Notes: generated by a model from the sequence alone, not told the origin. 37,348 bases of DNA from Planctomycetota bacterium (GCA_018968885.1 JAGWZK010000025.1:1-37348), one strand, 5' to 3'. Counted from the stretch's first letter, positions 8,711 to 17,522 are shown. A program made the numbers and translations.

Positions 8711-9193
8711 TCAGCCCTGCGGGCTGTCGCCCGGCGGAATCCCAATATCTTCATTCCACAAATCGGGACGAGCCGCGATGAAGTCGCGCATCAGAGCGAT
8801 GCAGCGCGGGTCGTGAACAACAGTGAGCGAGATGCCTTCAGCGCGCATCCAGTCTTCGCGACCTAGGAACGTTGTATTTTCACCGATGACCACGCGGGGA
8901 ATTTTGTGCAGGACTGTCGTGCCGCTGCACATGGCGCAGGGGCTGAGGGTGCTGACGAGGGTGAGGGTGTGCCAATCGCGGCGGCGACCGGCGGAGCGGA
9001 TACACGCGGTTTCGGCGTGGGCAGTGGTGTCGCCGGATTGGACGCGGAGGTTGTGGCCCCGGGCGAGGATTTCGCCGGAAGGGTGCATGAGGACAGAGCC
9101 AATGGGGATGCCCCCTTCGGAGAGGGATTTATGGGCCTGCTGGATCGCGGCATCGAGGGCAACGCGTTCGGCGGGGGAGATGGTGTTGCTCAT
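8711..9193 (-). CDS. Yeast-type cytosine deaminase (CDA superfamily nucleoside deaminase)
   Basis: This 160-residue zinc deaminase should convert cytosine to uracil in pyrimidine salvage. It shows GGIPIGSVL, the zinc and proton-shuttle motif HAE, and PCAMC. Further on it has IPRVVIGENTTFLGRED and the ending RPDLWNEDIG, which closely parallels the ending of yeast FCY1. That argues for the FCY1-like branch rather than TadA or guanine deaminase, though substrate cannot be proved by eye. The start chosen is ATG 9193; the frame is open to 9295, but the added residues are not family-like. It is divergent from dinB with 61 bases between the starts. The last codons overlap a perfect hairpin (CAGCCC TGC GGGCTG) like those of the repeat zone near 35 kb. 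Confidence 0.85.
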   Translation of the reverse strand: MSNTISPAERVALDAAIQQAHKSLSEGGIPIGSVLMHPSGEILARGHNLRVQSGDTTAHAETACIRSAGRRRDWHTLTLVSTLSPCAMCSGTTVLHKIPRVVIGENTTFLGREDWMRAEGISLTVVHDPRCIALMRDFIAARPDLWNEDIGIPPGDSPQG

Positions 9194-9254
9194 GGATTGA
9201 GAGTATCGCTGCGGCAGATTGTGCATGAGACCCGCTTCATGCAGACAATCTGGC

Positions 9255-10475
9255 ATGGCCGGGCTGCGAGTCACAACGAGAGTCATCCTGCACATGGATA
9301 TGGACGCGTTTTTCGCGGCGGTGGAGCAACGCGATTTTCCCGAACTGCGTGGTCAGCCGGTGCTGGTGGGAGGCGGTCGCGGCGGCGAGGGCAAACGCGG
9401 TGTGGTGACGACGGCGAGTTATGAGGCGCGGGTCTTTGGATGCAAGAGTGCGATGCCGATGGCGCAGGCGCGGCGGCTGTGCCCGCAGGCGATCGTGCGG
9501 CCCGTTCGCATGGGTGTGTACGCGGAGATCAGTGATCAGGTGATGAAGGTGCTGGAAGAGATCAGCCCGGTGGTGCAGCCGGTGTCGATCGATGAGGCGT
9601 TTGTGGATGTCACACCCGTGCTGCACTTGAATGGGAAAGGGGATGAAGACCCGTTTGCGATTGGGATGCGGATCGGGCGCGAGATCAAGCAGCGGGTGCG
9701 GGAACGCACGCAACTGGCGGCATCGATCGGTGTGGCGGGGAACAAGTCACTGGCCAAGCTGGCGAGTGATTTCGGCAAGCCGGATGGATTGCACCTGATT
9801 CGGCCAGAGGACGCGATGGAGACGCTCGGGCCGATGCAGGTGGGGGCGTTGTACACCTTGGGGCCGAAGGCAGCGGCGAAGTTGGGGGCGTTTGGTGTCC
9901 GGACCATCGCTGATCTGCGCGGGTTTGGGAAGGATGCGCTTTGCCGCAATTTCGGGGAATCGGGGGAGTGGTGGTGGGAATTGGCGCATGGGCGAGATGA
10001 TCGCATGGTGGAGGCAGCGGATGAGCATGATCGCAAGTCGATCGGTAAGGAGCGGACGTTTTCAGATGACATCGGCGATGCGGTGAAGTTGCGGGCGATT
10101 CTGCTGGGCGAAGTGGAAGATGTGATGCGGACAGCGCGGCAGAAGGGGATGAAGCCCAAGCGCATCACCGTGAAACTGCGTTTGAGTGACTTTCGCACGT
10201 TTACGCGATCGCTCACTCGTGAGAAGCCCACCGATGTGACGGCGGAAGTGTGGGCGGATGCGCTGGGCTTGTTGAATGGCTTTCTGGGGGAGAAGAAGGG
10301 AAGGTTGCGGTTGATCGGGGTGAGCGTGTCCAATTTCGATGAGCCCGAGCAGCAGGAGTTGTTTGCGCCGCCTGCAGCGGTTGCGGAAGTGCGGGGGCGG
10401 AAAGTGGATGCCGCGGCGGATGCGGTGGTGAAGAAGTTTGGGCGTGGGGCGATTCGGCGGGGCGGGGGGATGTGA
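9255..10475 (+). CDS. dinB: DNA polymerase IV (Y-family translesion polymerase)
   Basis: The 406-residue protein is the lesion-bypass polymerase. Catalytic acids are visible in ILHMDMDAFFAAVEQ (Asp15; Phe20 at the steric-gate position) and SIDEAFVDVT (Asp113, Glu114). The thumb segment GVAGNKSLAKLASDFGKP, the helix-hairpin region around FGVRTIADLRGFG and the little-finger domain follow. Near the C-terminus QQELF fits the beta-clamp-binding QxxLF pattern, after which a basic tail ends the protein. ATG 9255 is chosen over 9219 because it leaves the normal short N-terminus. It is divergent from the deaminase gene. No LexA-like box was recognised upstream. Confidence 0.95.
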   Translation: MAGLRVTTRVILHMDMDAFFAAVEQRDFPELRGQPVLVGGGRGGEGKRGVVTTASYEARVFGCKSAMPMAQARRLCPQAIVRPVRMGVYAEISDQVMKVLEEISPVVQPVSIDEAFVDVTPVLHLNGKGDEDPFAIGMRIGREIKQRVRERTQLAASIGVAGNKSLAKLASDFGKPDGLHLIRPEDAMETLGPMQVGALYTLGPKAAAKLGAFGVRTIADLRGFGKDALCRNFGESGEWWWELAHGRDDRMVEAADEHDRKSIGKERTFSDDIGDAVKLRAILLGEVEDVMRTARQKGMKPKRITVKLRLSDFRTFTRSLTREKPTDVTAEVWADALGLLNGFLGEKKGRLRLIGVSVSNFDEPEQQELFAPPAAVAEVRGRKVDAAADAVVKKFGRGAIRRGGGM

Positions 10476-10551
10476 GTGATGCTGTTGCGGGGGAATCCCC
10501 GGCACTATTCTGGTTTGAACGAAAACACCCTTTGAAAATCGGGGACCAGAC

Positions 10552-11428
10552 ATGTTTGAGAAGATGAGAACCAGCTGGGCGTTGACCAAGCAATCATGGT
10601 CTGTGCTGCGTGAGCAGAAGTCTCTGGTGGTGTTTCCGCTGATCAGCAGCGCGCTGACCATGCTTGTTGTGTGTACTTTCCTGTTGCCGCCGATTGTGTT
10701 TTTTGCGATGTCTTCTGGTGGTTATCTGGATAAGTCGGGCGGCAGCGATCCTGCCAAGATTGAGCTGTGGCAGCGGGCGTTGATGTGGCTTGCGATGTTC
10801 GTGTGCTATTTCCTGGCGAGCGTTGTGGTGACTTTTTTCAATTCCGCGCTGGTGGCGTGCGCGATGCAGCATTTTGCGGGGGAGGTCACATCGCCCCGCC
10901 GCGGCCTGGATATCGCGTTGTCGCGCTGGAAGTAGATCATCGCGTGGTCACTGGTCAATGCGACGGTGGGCGTGGTGCTGCAAATGCTGAAGGAGAACGT
11001 GGGATGGCTGGGTCGGTTGGTTCTGGGCGCCACTGGTGTGGCGTGGACCATTGCCACGTTCTTTGTGGTGCCGGTGCTGGGTCGGGCCGATCGAAGCGGT
11101 GAAGCGTTCCACTGATGTGTTGAAGAAGACCTGGGGGGAATCGCTCATCATGCAGTTTGGTGTTGGCACGGTGATGGGGCTTTTCGGATTCCTGGTGTTT
11201 CTTGTTTGCACCGGCGTGGGTGTTGCGATTGCGTTTGCGATGCAATCGCCCATTCCCGGGTTCGTCGGCGCGGGAGTCGGCATTCTCGGGGCGATTCTGA
11301 TCGGGCTCATTTCCAGCGTGCTCAAGACGATTCTGGTTGCGGCGTGTTATCAGTACGCCAGTCAGGGTCGCATTCCCACGGAGTTTGACGGCGGCCTGCT
11401 GCGGCAGGTGGTGGGCGTGAAGCGCTGA
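10552..11428 (+). pseudogene. Broken DUF6159-like membrane protein gene
   Basis: The first part (10552-10935) reads MFEKMRTSWALTKQSWSVLREQK-type sequence with two membrane segments, then stops at TAG 10933-10935. Reading through the stop gives IIAWSLVNATVGVVLQML and a helix ending FFVVPVLG, and the remainder (GPIEAVKRSTDVLKKTWGE, then two more membrane segments, to 11428) continues in the +1 frame. The order matches the DUF6159 membrane family as I remember it. The TAG needs only one T-to-A change to give the expected Lys (AAG). The frame break near 11080 coincides with the VPVL-to-GPIEA joint, where a few residues are missing; a deletion of about 11 bases would explain it. Two independent lesions favour a real pseudogene over sequencing error. 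Confidence 0.75.
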
Positions 11429-11455
11429 AACAGCGGGGCAAACTTTACTGAACGC

Positions 11456-11483
11456 TTGACGTTTGCAGCCCAGCGTCTAGCAT
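11456..11483 (+). promoter_or_regulatory. Sigma-70-like promoter of cysC
   Basis: TTGACG (11456-11461) and TAGCAT (11478-11483) are separated by 16 bases. Transcription would start near 11490, giving a leader of about 65 bases before ATG 11557. This excludes the more upstream in-frame start at 11482. Confidence 0.6.
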
Positions 11484-11496
11484 GGCAACGGCATCG

Positions 11497-11539
11497 GGCG
11501 ACACATGGCGAGCCCTCGCAGCGGCTCGGGTGTGCCGCC
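11497..11539 (+). other. Stem-loop in the cysC leader
   Basis: CGAGCC (11509-11514) pairs with GGCTCG (11523-11528) around an eight-base loop. The outer GGCG-ACAC (11497-11504) pairs with GTGT and CGCC (11530-11539) with a two-base bulge. It fills most of the predicted leader. No known riboswitch consensus was recognised. Confidence 0.5.
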
Positions 11540-11556
11540 TTGCCGTTCACACACCC

Positions 11557-12168
11557 ATGGCTCACAGCACCAACATCACGTGGCACGCCGGCGAGTTGAC
11601 CAGGCGTGATCGCGTTGCAGCCCTCAAGGCGCGCGGGTGCACGATGTGGTTTACCGGGCTTTCTGCCAGTGGCAAGTCCACCATCGCCGCCGCGCTCGAA
11701 AGGCACCTTGTGCAATCGGGCACCATGGCGTATCGCCTCGATGGCGACAACATCCGCATGGGGCTGAATCGCAATCTGGGTTTTTCGGCGGAAGACCGGG
11801 CGGAGAACATCCGCCGCATCGGCGAGGTGTCGCGTTTGTTTGCTGATGCCGGCGTGGTGACGCTGACGAGCTTTATCAGTCCGTATGTTGCGGATCGTGA
11901 GGCGTGCCGCGGCATGCACGTCGCGGCGGACTTGCCATTCCTGGAAGTGTTTGTGGATACACCCATCGCCGTGTGCGAAGCCCGCGACCCCAAGGGGCTG
12001 TACAAGAAGGCAAGAGCGGGCCAGATTTCGGGTTTCACGGGGATTGATGACCCGTACGAGCCGCCGCAGAAGCCGGAATTGGTGTTGCGCACGGCGGAGT
12101 TATCCGTTCAACAGTGTGTGGAAGAGTGCCTGACGCTGCTCCGCAGCCGCGGCATCGTCAGCAAGTGA
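11557..12168 (+). CDS. cysC: Adenylyl-sulfate kinase
   Basis: CysC phosphorylates APS to PAPS, the donor for sulfation and for PAPS reductase. The 203-residue protein has the P-loop GLSASGKS (34-41), DGDNIRMGLNRNLGFS, ENIRRIGEVSRLFADAG, FISPY, and the substrate-side segment ARDPKGLYKKARAG followed by FTGIDDPYEPP. No sulfurylase genes (cysD, cysN or sat) or PAPS reductase are next to it. It is followed after 15 bases by cysQ and then by polysaccharide genes, so PAPS supply for sulfated glycans is a reasonable inference, although no sulfotransferase was seen. The start at ATG 11557 agrees with the promoter and leader described separately. Confidence 0.93.
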   Translation: MAHSTNITWHAGELTRRDRVAALKARGCTMWFTGLSASGKSTIAAALERHLVQSGTMAYRLDGDNIRMGLNRNLGFSAEDRAENIRRIGEVSRLFADAGVVTLTSFISPYVADREACRGMHVAADLPFLEVFVDTPIAVCEARDPKGLYKKARAGQISGFTGIDDPYEPPQKPELVLRTAELSVQQCVEECLTLLRSRGIVSK

Positions 12169-12183
12169 GGTTTGAGAGAGTTC

Positions 12184-13200
12184 ATGGCAGATACCAAGCT
12201 ATTTCTTGAGACCGCCCGTCATGCCGTTGGCCTGGCGTGCATCGTTACGCGGCACGTGCAATCGCGATTGGCCCACATTCGCGCCATCAGCAAGGAAGAT
12301 AAGTCTCCGGTGACGATTGCTGACTTGGCAGCGCAGGCGGTGATTGCCAAGACGCTGGCGGAGCGTTTGCCGCCGCTGCCATTGATTGCAGAAGAAGATG
12401 CTGATTTTCTGCGTGACCCCAAGAACCGGGCGCACTTGGAGCAGGCGCTGGAGGCAGCAAGCTTGGTGTGGCCGAATGTGACGGCGGACAAGTTTTTGAG
12501 CGCGATCGACATGGGAAGAGCGGCGCGCGATTCGCGCCCCGCGGCTTTCTGGACGCTTGATCCGATTGATGGCACGAAGGGGTTTGTGCGTGGTCGGCAG
12601 TATGCGGTGGCACTTGCGGGTGTGACATTTGGCAAGCCGATGCTGGGCGTGCTGGGTTGCCCGAATCTGACGCCCAAGGCGGTCAGTGATTACGACACTC
12701 CCGATGCGAGCGGGGCGGGCACGCTGTATTCCGCGGCGGAGGGTGTTGGCGCAACGGTCACGATCGGATGTGATCCGAATGGTGTGACCACACCACTCAA
12801 GTTGAAGCCACGGGGTGAGGGAGCACCTGTGACGCTCGCTTCTTCGATTGAGCAGGGGCACACATCGGGGGCGCTGGTGGATCGCGCCACTGCGCGATTG
12901 CCCGAGGGGACTGAGATCAAGCACGCGCGATTGGACAGCCAGTGCAAATACGCGCTGGTGGCCCGTGGGGACGCGGATGTGTATCTGAGGATTTCTCCCA
13001 TCGAGAGCACACGCAAAGAGTGCATCTGGGACCACGCGGCGGGGGTCATCATCTGTCAGGAAGCGGGCATGACCGTGACGGATGTTGCGAACAAGCCTTT
13101 GGATTTCGGCGTAGGTGCGAAGCTTGAGCAGAATCGTGGCGTGCTCGCTGGTCATCCTGACGTGCACGCGATGATGCTGGATGCCGTGTCGAAACTCTGA
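12184..13200 (+). CDS. cysQ: 3'(2'),5'-bisphosphate nucleotidase (CysQ/Hal2-like)
   Basis: This member of the inositol-monophosphatase superfamily should remove the phosphate from PAP (and possibly PAPS), the by-product of PAPS use. The 338-residue protein has the metal-binding motifs AEED (Glu70-Glu71), DPIDGTKGF (Asp126, Asp129) and WDHAAG near the C-terminus. The length is closer to eukaryotic Hal2 (about 350 residues) than to E. coli CysQ (about 246), because of a long middle segment. GAGAGAG lies directly before ATG 12184. Pairing with cysC suggests PAPS is made and PAP cleared together. Inositol phosphatase activity cannot be excluded from sequence alone. Confidence 0.88.
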   Translation: MADTKLFLETARHAVGLACIVTRHVQSRLAHIRAISKEDKSPVTIADLAAQAVIAKTLAERLPPLPLIAEEDADFLRDPKNRAHLEQALEAASLVWPNVTADKFLSAIDMGRAARDSRPAAFWTLDPIDGTKGFVRGRQYAVALAGVTFGKPMLGVLGCPNLTPKAVSDYDTPDASGAGTLYSAAEGVGATVTIGCDPNGVTTPLKLKPRGEGAPVTLASSIEQGHTSGALVDRATARLPEGTEIKHARLDSQCKYALVARGDADVYLRISPIESTRKECIWDHAAGVIICQEAGMTVTDVANKPLDFGVGAKLEQNRGVLAGHPDVHAMMLDAVSKL

Positions 13201-13343
13201 GCGTGGGGTGCGAACGCCGCGTTTGGCCAACGGCGAGAATGCCCTCAACTGGGGTGCGCGACGGACCGATAATGATGGTGTGTCTTGTTTACTATCGTGC
13301 CGCGTCGAGTGACGTGGGCGATGTCTGCATCGGGGCTTTGCGC

Positions 13344-14627
13344 ATGCATGTGGTTCTGCTCAATCAACCCTTTCACCCTGACGTGGTGGCGACAGCGCAG
13401 ATGGGCAAGGACCTTGCTGATGCGCTGATCGCGCGAGGGCACACGGTGTCGGCGGTGTGCAGCCGATCGATCTATGGGCAGGCGGGCGCGCAGCTGCCCA
13501 AGTATGAGGTGATCGACGGCATCGAGATTCATCGTGTCGGCGCATCGATGTTTGGTCGCAAGGGGCTGATCGCAAGGGCGGCGGACTTCGGGCTCTTCTA
13601 TGTATTGGCGGCCTTGAAATTGCTGACGATGAAGAGGCCCGATGTGGTGGTGGGGTTTACCACGCCGCCATTTATTGCGTTGCTTGGGTTGATGTGCCGC
13701 TTCTTCCGCGGCAGCAAGGCCGTGTACTGGCTGATGGATCTGTATCCCGATGTGCCGGTGCAATCGGGGGTGTTCAAGGCCACGAGCGCGATTGTGCGCG
13801 TGTGTGAGTGGTTCAGTCGGCTGATCCTGAAGCGTTCGGATGCGACGGTGGTGCTGGGACGCTGCATGCGTGATCGTGTGCTGGCCAAAGGTGCGCCAGA
13901 TGGGCGTGTGCATTTCATTCCTGTTTGGGCTGGTGAAGATGCTGTGCAGCCGGTGGAGCATGACGCGAACCCGTATCGCGCACAGTGGAATCCTGACAAC
14001 CGCTTCGTCGTCATGTACTCGGGCAATTTCGGCATCGCCCATGATTCCAAGGCGATTCTCGATGCCATTGTTGAGGTGACGCGCCCGGGCGAGCCGCACC
14101 CGGTGCGATTCATCTTCGTCGGATCCGGCAATCGCAAGAAGGAAGTGTTGGATTTGATCTCCAAGCACGAGTTGGGATCGTGCGTGGCGTGGCATGAGTA
14201 TCAGCCCCGCGAGAAGATCGCGCAGTCGCTTTCGTGCGCTGATGCGCACCTGATCTCGCTGGCCAGCGGCATGGAAGGGCTGATCGTGCCGAGCAAGTTC
14301 TTCGGTATTCTCGCGGTCGCGCGGCCCGGGCTTTTTGTCGGCAGCTCGGGCTCGGAGATTGGCCGCATTCTGACCGAAAGTGGCAGTGGGATCACCGTGG
14401 CTCCGGGAGATGGGAAGGGGCTTGCCGCGGCGATCCGCGATCTGGCGAGCAATCCCGAGAAGGCGCGGCAGATGGGCATAAAGGGACGAAGTGCGCTGCT
14501 TGGTAAGTATGATGCCTCCACCGCGTGCGGGCAGTGGGTGAATCTGCTGGAGGCTCTGGTTCCCGGGAAGCAGGCCGCGGTCGGCACTCATGCTTCGCGG
14601 CAATCGTCAGGATCACAGGCGGCGTAG
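13344..14627 (+). CDS. GT4-family glycosyltransferase (WbuB-like)
   Basis: The 427-residue enzyme has a GT-B fold layout. The N-terminal acceptor domain begins MHVVLLNQPFHPD and contains GFTTPPFIALLG and LMDLYPDVPVQSG, features common in WbuB-like transferases of O-antigen clusters. The donor domain has MYSGNFGIAHDS, FIFVGSGNRKKEV and SGMEGLIVPSKFFG with the acidic residue expected near the nucleotide sugar. The donor and acceptor sugars are unknown. The frame is open from 13203, but ATG 13344 matches the family start. An alternative -10-like CCGATAAT lies at 13266-13273. It precedes the acetyltransferase gene by 9 bases and is likely co-transcribed with it. Confidence 0.88.
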   Translation: MHVVLLNQPFHPDVVATAQMGKDLADALIARGHTVSAVCSRSIYGQAGAQLPKYEVIDGIEIHRVGASMFGRKGLIARAADFGLFYVLAALKLLTMKRPDVVVGFTTPPFIALLGLMCRFFRGSKAVYWLMDLYPDVPVQSGVFKATSAIVRVCEWFSRLILKRSDATVVLGRCMRDRVLAKGAPDGRVHFIPVWAGEDAVQPVEHDANPYRAQWNPDNRFVVMYSGNFGIAHDSKAILDAIVEVTRPGEPHPVRFIFVGSGNRKKEVLDLISKHELGSCVAWHEYQPREKIAQSLSCADAHLISLASGMEGLIVPSKFFGILAVARPGLFVGSSGSEIGRILTESGSGITVAPGDGKGLAAAIRDLASNPEKARQMGIKGRSALLGKYDASTACGQWVNLLEALVPGKQAAVGTHASRQSSGSQAA

Positions 14628-14636
14628 AGATCTCTG

Positions 14637-15257
14637 ATGAGTCAAGGTCAAGCTCCATCTTCGGCCCACACGATTCCACCTCCTGTGGTGAGTAGTGGGG
14701 CAGTGGATGTGCCAGAGCAGAATTCGCCGCACTCTTTGGGCAATCGTCTGGGACGCATGGCGTGGGGCATCGTGCAGGCGACGCTGTTTCGCTGGTCGCC
14801 ACGCCCCCTGCATGTGTGGCGCAACCTGCTTCTGCGGATCTGTGGCGCGACGTTGCATCCGTCGGCACGCATTTATCCACGCTGCCGCATCTGGGCACCG
14901 TGGAATCTGACGATGGGGGCGCACGCGTGCCTGGCGGATGATGTGGATTGCTACAACGTGCGGAGGGTGACGCTGGGGCCGAGCACGACCGTGAGCCAGT
15001 ATTCATACTTGTGCGGGGCGACGCATGATCATGAAAAGGCAGGACATCCGCTGGTTCCGCTGCCCATCACTCTGGGCGCGAATGTCTGGCTGGGTGCTGA
15101 TGTGTATGTCGCGCCCGGAGTCGTGATTGGCGATGGCACCGTGGTTGGCGCTCGCTCGAGTGTGTTCAAGGATCTGCCGCCGTGGATGATCTGCGTGGGA
15201 AGCCCGGCCAAACCTGTGAAGGAGCGGATTCACGAATCGCATGTTTCGGCGACGTGA
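14637..15257 (+). CDS. Hexapeptide-repeat acetyltransferase (WcaF-like)
   Basis: This 206-residue left-handed beta-helix acyltransferase is predicted to O-acetylate a sugar of the polymer. A Pro/Ser-rich N-terminus is followed by the WcaF-type segment MAWGIVQATLFRWSPRPLH, a run of hexapeptide repeats from about residue 78, the catalytic-type His in GATHDHEKAGHPL, and the terminal GARSSVFKDLPPWMICVG-type cap ending GSPAKPVKER. A second, related acetyltransferase lies at 21198-21815. It faces the minus-strand GT2 block with 22 bases between stops; no terminator hairpin is obvious there. Confidence 0.85.
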   Translation: MSQGQAPSSAHTIPPPVVSSGAVDVPEQNSPHSLGNRLGRMAWGIVQATLFRWSPRPLHVWRNLLLRICGATLHPSARIYPRCRIWAPWNLTMGAHACLADDVDCYNVRRVTLGPSTTVSQYSYLCGATHDHEKAGHPLVPLPITLGANVWLGADVYVAPGVVIGDGTVVGARSSVFKDLPPWMICVGSPAKPVKERIHESHVSAT

Positions 15258-15279
15258 TGACGGAACGTGTTGGGATGAT

Positions 15280-16206
15280 TCAGGCGGCCATGCCGCGCTG
15301 AGGTGAATCGGGAGCGCTGGACATCGCGCGAATCTGCTCGTTGGAGAGTCCGGGCAATTCCAGCGTGCCATCCTTGAGACGTTCCAGCTTTTCGTCGTAG
15401 AGCAGGCCGATCATGTATTCATAACTGGCCATGAGCATGGCCAGGTGCCACCCGGGCTTGCCATCCAGTACGCCCAGTTTCAGCACGTACATGTACATGA
15501 AGCGGATCAACGGGCGGCACGGCGTGCGTGGCCACACCTCGCGCCTCAGCCAGATGCGAAAGCGCAGGAGATTTCTGAACAACCTGCCCGCACTTGCCTC
15601 TTTGCCATGCCCAAGGTGCATGCGAACCCACTCATCACTTTCCAAATCCGCATACTTGATGTGCTTGGTCAGATACTCACTGATCGTTTCGCGGCGAATG
15701 TGCAGCATCAGGTGCCTGGTGTACCGTGTCGGGCCATCAGCGATCATGTGCTCATGCACTGCGCGATCCTCGTAGCGGCACGTACCACGCTTGAAAAACC
15801 GCAGATTCCAAGAGGGGAATAGCCCACCGTGGCGAATCTGGCGGCCCATCATGATCACCACGCGATTGACGAAGTAGCCGACCTCGGGGAGGTTGCCCGT
15901 GGCTATTGCCTTCAACTCACGCGAGAGTTCGGGCGTGATGCGCTCATCGGCATCGAGGATGAAAATCCATTTTCCGGTAAACGGCAGATTGTCCAGACCC
16001 CAATTCTTCTGCCGCGAATAGTTCTCAAACTTGTGCTCGACCACGATCGCGCCCGCCTGACGAGCCAGTTCCTGCGTGCCATCAGTCGAGAAACTATCGA
16101 GCACATACACTTTGCCCACCTTGGACGCATTCGCCACTGTCTCGGCGATGTGTGAGGCCTCGTTGAAGGTGGGGATCATGATGTCGATCAGAGGCACGCT
16201 GCTCAT
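15280..16206 (-). CDS. GT2-family glycosyltransferase, tandem copy 3
   Basis: This 308-residue GT-A enzyme has IPTFNEA (11-17), VLDSFSTDGT, the metal-binding DAD at 85-87 in FILDADER, and the RQKNWGL motif typical of WaaE/KdtX-like transferases. It is the last of three tandem minus-strand paralogues. It starts inside the stop of the preceding gene (ATGA overlap at 16203-16206), so the two are translationally coupled. The C-terminal part has an amphipathic basic region (RRETISEYLTKHIKYAD) that may lie at the membrane. The sugar specificity is unknown. Confidence 0.88.
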   Translation of the reverse strand: MSSVPLIDIMIPTFNEASHIAETVANASKVGKVYVLDSFSTDGTQELARQAGAIVVEHKFENYSRQKNWGLDNLPFTGKWIFILDADERITPELSRELKAIATGNLPEVGYFVNRVVIMMGRQIRHGGLFPSWNLRFFKRGTCRYEDRAVHEHMIADGPTRYTRHLMLHIRRETISEYLTKHIKYADLESDEWVRMHLGHGKEASAGRLFRNLLRFRIWLRREVWPRTPCRPLIRFMYMYVLKLGVLDGKPGWHLAMLMASYEYMIGLLYDEKLERLKDGTLELPGLSNEQIRAMSSAPDSPQRGMAA

Positions 16207-17264
16207 GCTGCGGCCTCCGGAGCGGTAGAGGAATTCTGGGGTGAGGATTTCGCCGCAGTTGCGGGCCCCGACGCCGGCCCGGCGGTTGATTGGGTCGCAT
16301 CACCCAGCAACCGATTCACTTCGTCGCCAGTCGTCTCTTTCCACTGTTTCTGCTGCTCGCGCATCTTGAGCTCGATCCAATACTCGTACATCGAGATCAT
16401 CGCGGCGTAGTGAAATCCGGCCTTGCCATCGAGAATGCCGAGCTTCACAAAGTACATGTGCAGAAAGCGGGCAAAGCCACGCATGGGGATAAAGAAAGAC
16501 AGATCCTTGAGCGCACGTCGCCGCACGCCCGGTGTCGCACCCTGGCGCACGGTGCGAATTTTCTCGCCGATCGTCGCTCCGCGCACGATCTTGACGGCCT
16601 CATTGGCCTCCATGGTGGAGTACGAATTGTGCTTTTTGAACCAGGGGAGCAATCCCTTGTTGAATGAGTAGTGAATGAAATGCTCGCGCAGGTCGCCCAG
16701 CGAACCCTTCATGATGGGGTGCGCATTCACTTCGCGCTCCTCGTACCGGATCATGTCGGGCTTGAAGAGTCGAATGATCCACACCGGATAGATGCCGCCG
16801 TGTTTCAGCCAGCGGTTCATGAACATGTTTTTGTAGCGCACGCGAAAGGCCACGTGTTCCACCGCCGGGCTGGCCGCGATTCCCAGAATCTCGTCGCGTA
16901 GTTCATCCGTCACGCGTTCATCCGCATCGGAGTAATACACCCACTGGTTCTTGAAAGGAATGTGCTCGAGGGCCCAGTTGGAGTGGCGACTCCAATTGTC
17001 GAACTTGCGCTGAATGACTCTGACGTTGGGAAAGAGAGCGGACCACTCACACGTGCGATCGGTGGAGAAACTATCCAGCACCACGATGTCATCAGACCAA
17101 GCCAGAGTCTTCAGACACTCGACGATGTTGATCTCTTCGTCTTTGGTCAAGACCAGCACGCTGACGTTAGGTCCGGGCTTGCGAGCTGAAGCATGCCGCG
17201 CGGCCGCCGCTCCCGCTTCGCGGGCAATCTGCTCATTGATCTGGCTCGACGATTCGACTGGCAT
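16203..17264 (-). CDS. GT2-family glycosyltransferase, tandem copy 2
   Basis: The 353-residue protein has VSVLVLTKDEE, VVLDSFSTDRT, RHSNWAL and the DAD motif at 113-115 (YYSDADER). These are the same landmarks, at the same spacing, as in its two neighbours. The C-terminal tail (after about residue 320) is Ala/Thr/Ser-rich and low in complexity. The frame is open to 17381, but ATG 17264 with AGGGTGG just upstream gives a sensible N-terminus. Its stop overlaps the start of copy 3 by four bases. A likely stepwise role in assembling the repeat unit is inferred from the tandem arrangement. Confidence 0.87.
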   Translation of the reverse strand: MPVESSSQINEQIAREAGAAAARHASARKPGPNVSVLVLTKDEEINIVECLKTLAWSDDIVVLDSFSTDRTCEWSALFPNVRVIQRKFDNWSRHSNWALEHIPFKNQWVYYSDADERVTDELRDEILGIAASPAVEHVAFRVRYKNMFMNRWLKHGGIYPVWIIRLFKPDMIRYEEREVNAHPIMKGSLGDLREHFIHYSFNKGLLPWFKKHNSYSTMEANEAVKIVRGATIGEKIRTVRQGATPGVRRRALKDLSFFIPMRGFARFLHMYFVKLGILDGKAGFHYAAMISMYEYWIELKMREQQKQWKETTGDEVNRLLGDATQSTAGPASGPATAAKSSPQNSSTAPEAAA

Positions 17265-17522
17265 ACCACCCTGTTTCAGACCTGAGCGCTTCGACGAAAG
17301 GTTCCGCGCCGACGCCCGATAAGCGTCATTGCAGTGTACGCGGCGTGGGATGCCGCACGAGCACCCACCCATCCCTTCCATGGAAGGAATCGGCCGGATC
17401 CACCCCGTTCTTGCGGGTCAAAACGATGATCAACGCCAACTGGTTCGGCAATCGGCGGCAGACATTGCGCACGCAGGCGTGCAAACCGCGGCACACTGCA
17501 ATGCCAGGACTTTGCATTTTGC

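Noticed and set aside
8630..8866. Plus-strand ORF overlapping the deaminase
   Set aside because: It runs antisense into the deaminase gene and has no recognisable content.
10933..10935. Recoded TAG (pyrrolysine or readthrough) in the DUF6159-like gene
   Set aside because: A separate frameshift lies downstream in the same gene, so simple decay or error explains both. No pylT-type tRNA or readthrough signal was seen.
11497..11539. SAM or other known riboswitch before cysC
   Set aside because: Only one bulged hairpin of about 43 bases is present; no conserved core of a known class was recognised.
12199..13248. 349-codon open frame on the minus strand
   Set aside because: Antisense to cysQ, Arg/His-rich, no recognisable domain.
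13245..14603. 452-codon open frame on the minus strand
   Set aside because: Antisense to the GT4 gene 13344-14627, which has clear motifs. The translation is His/Arg-rich without domains.
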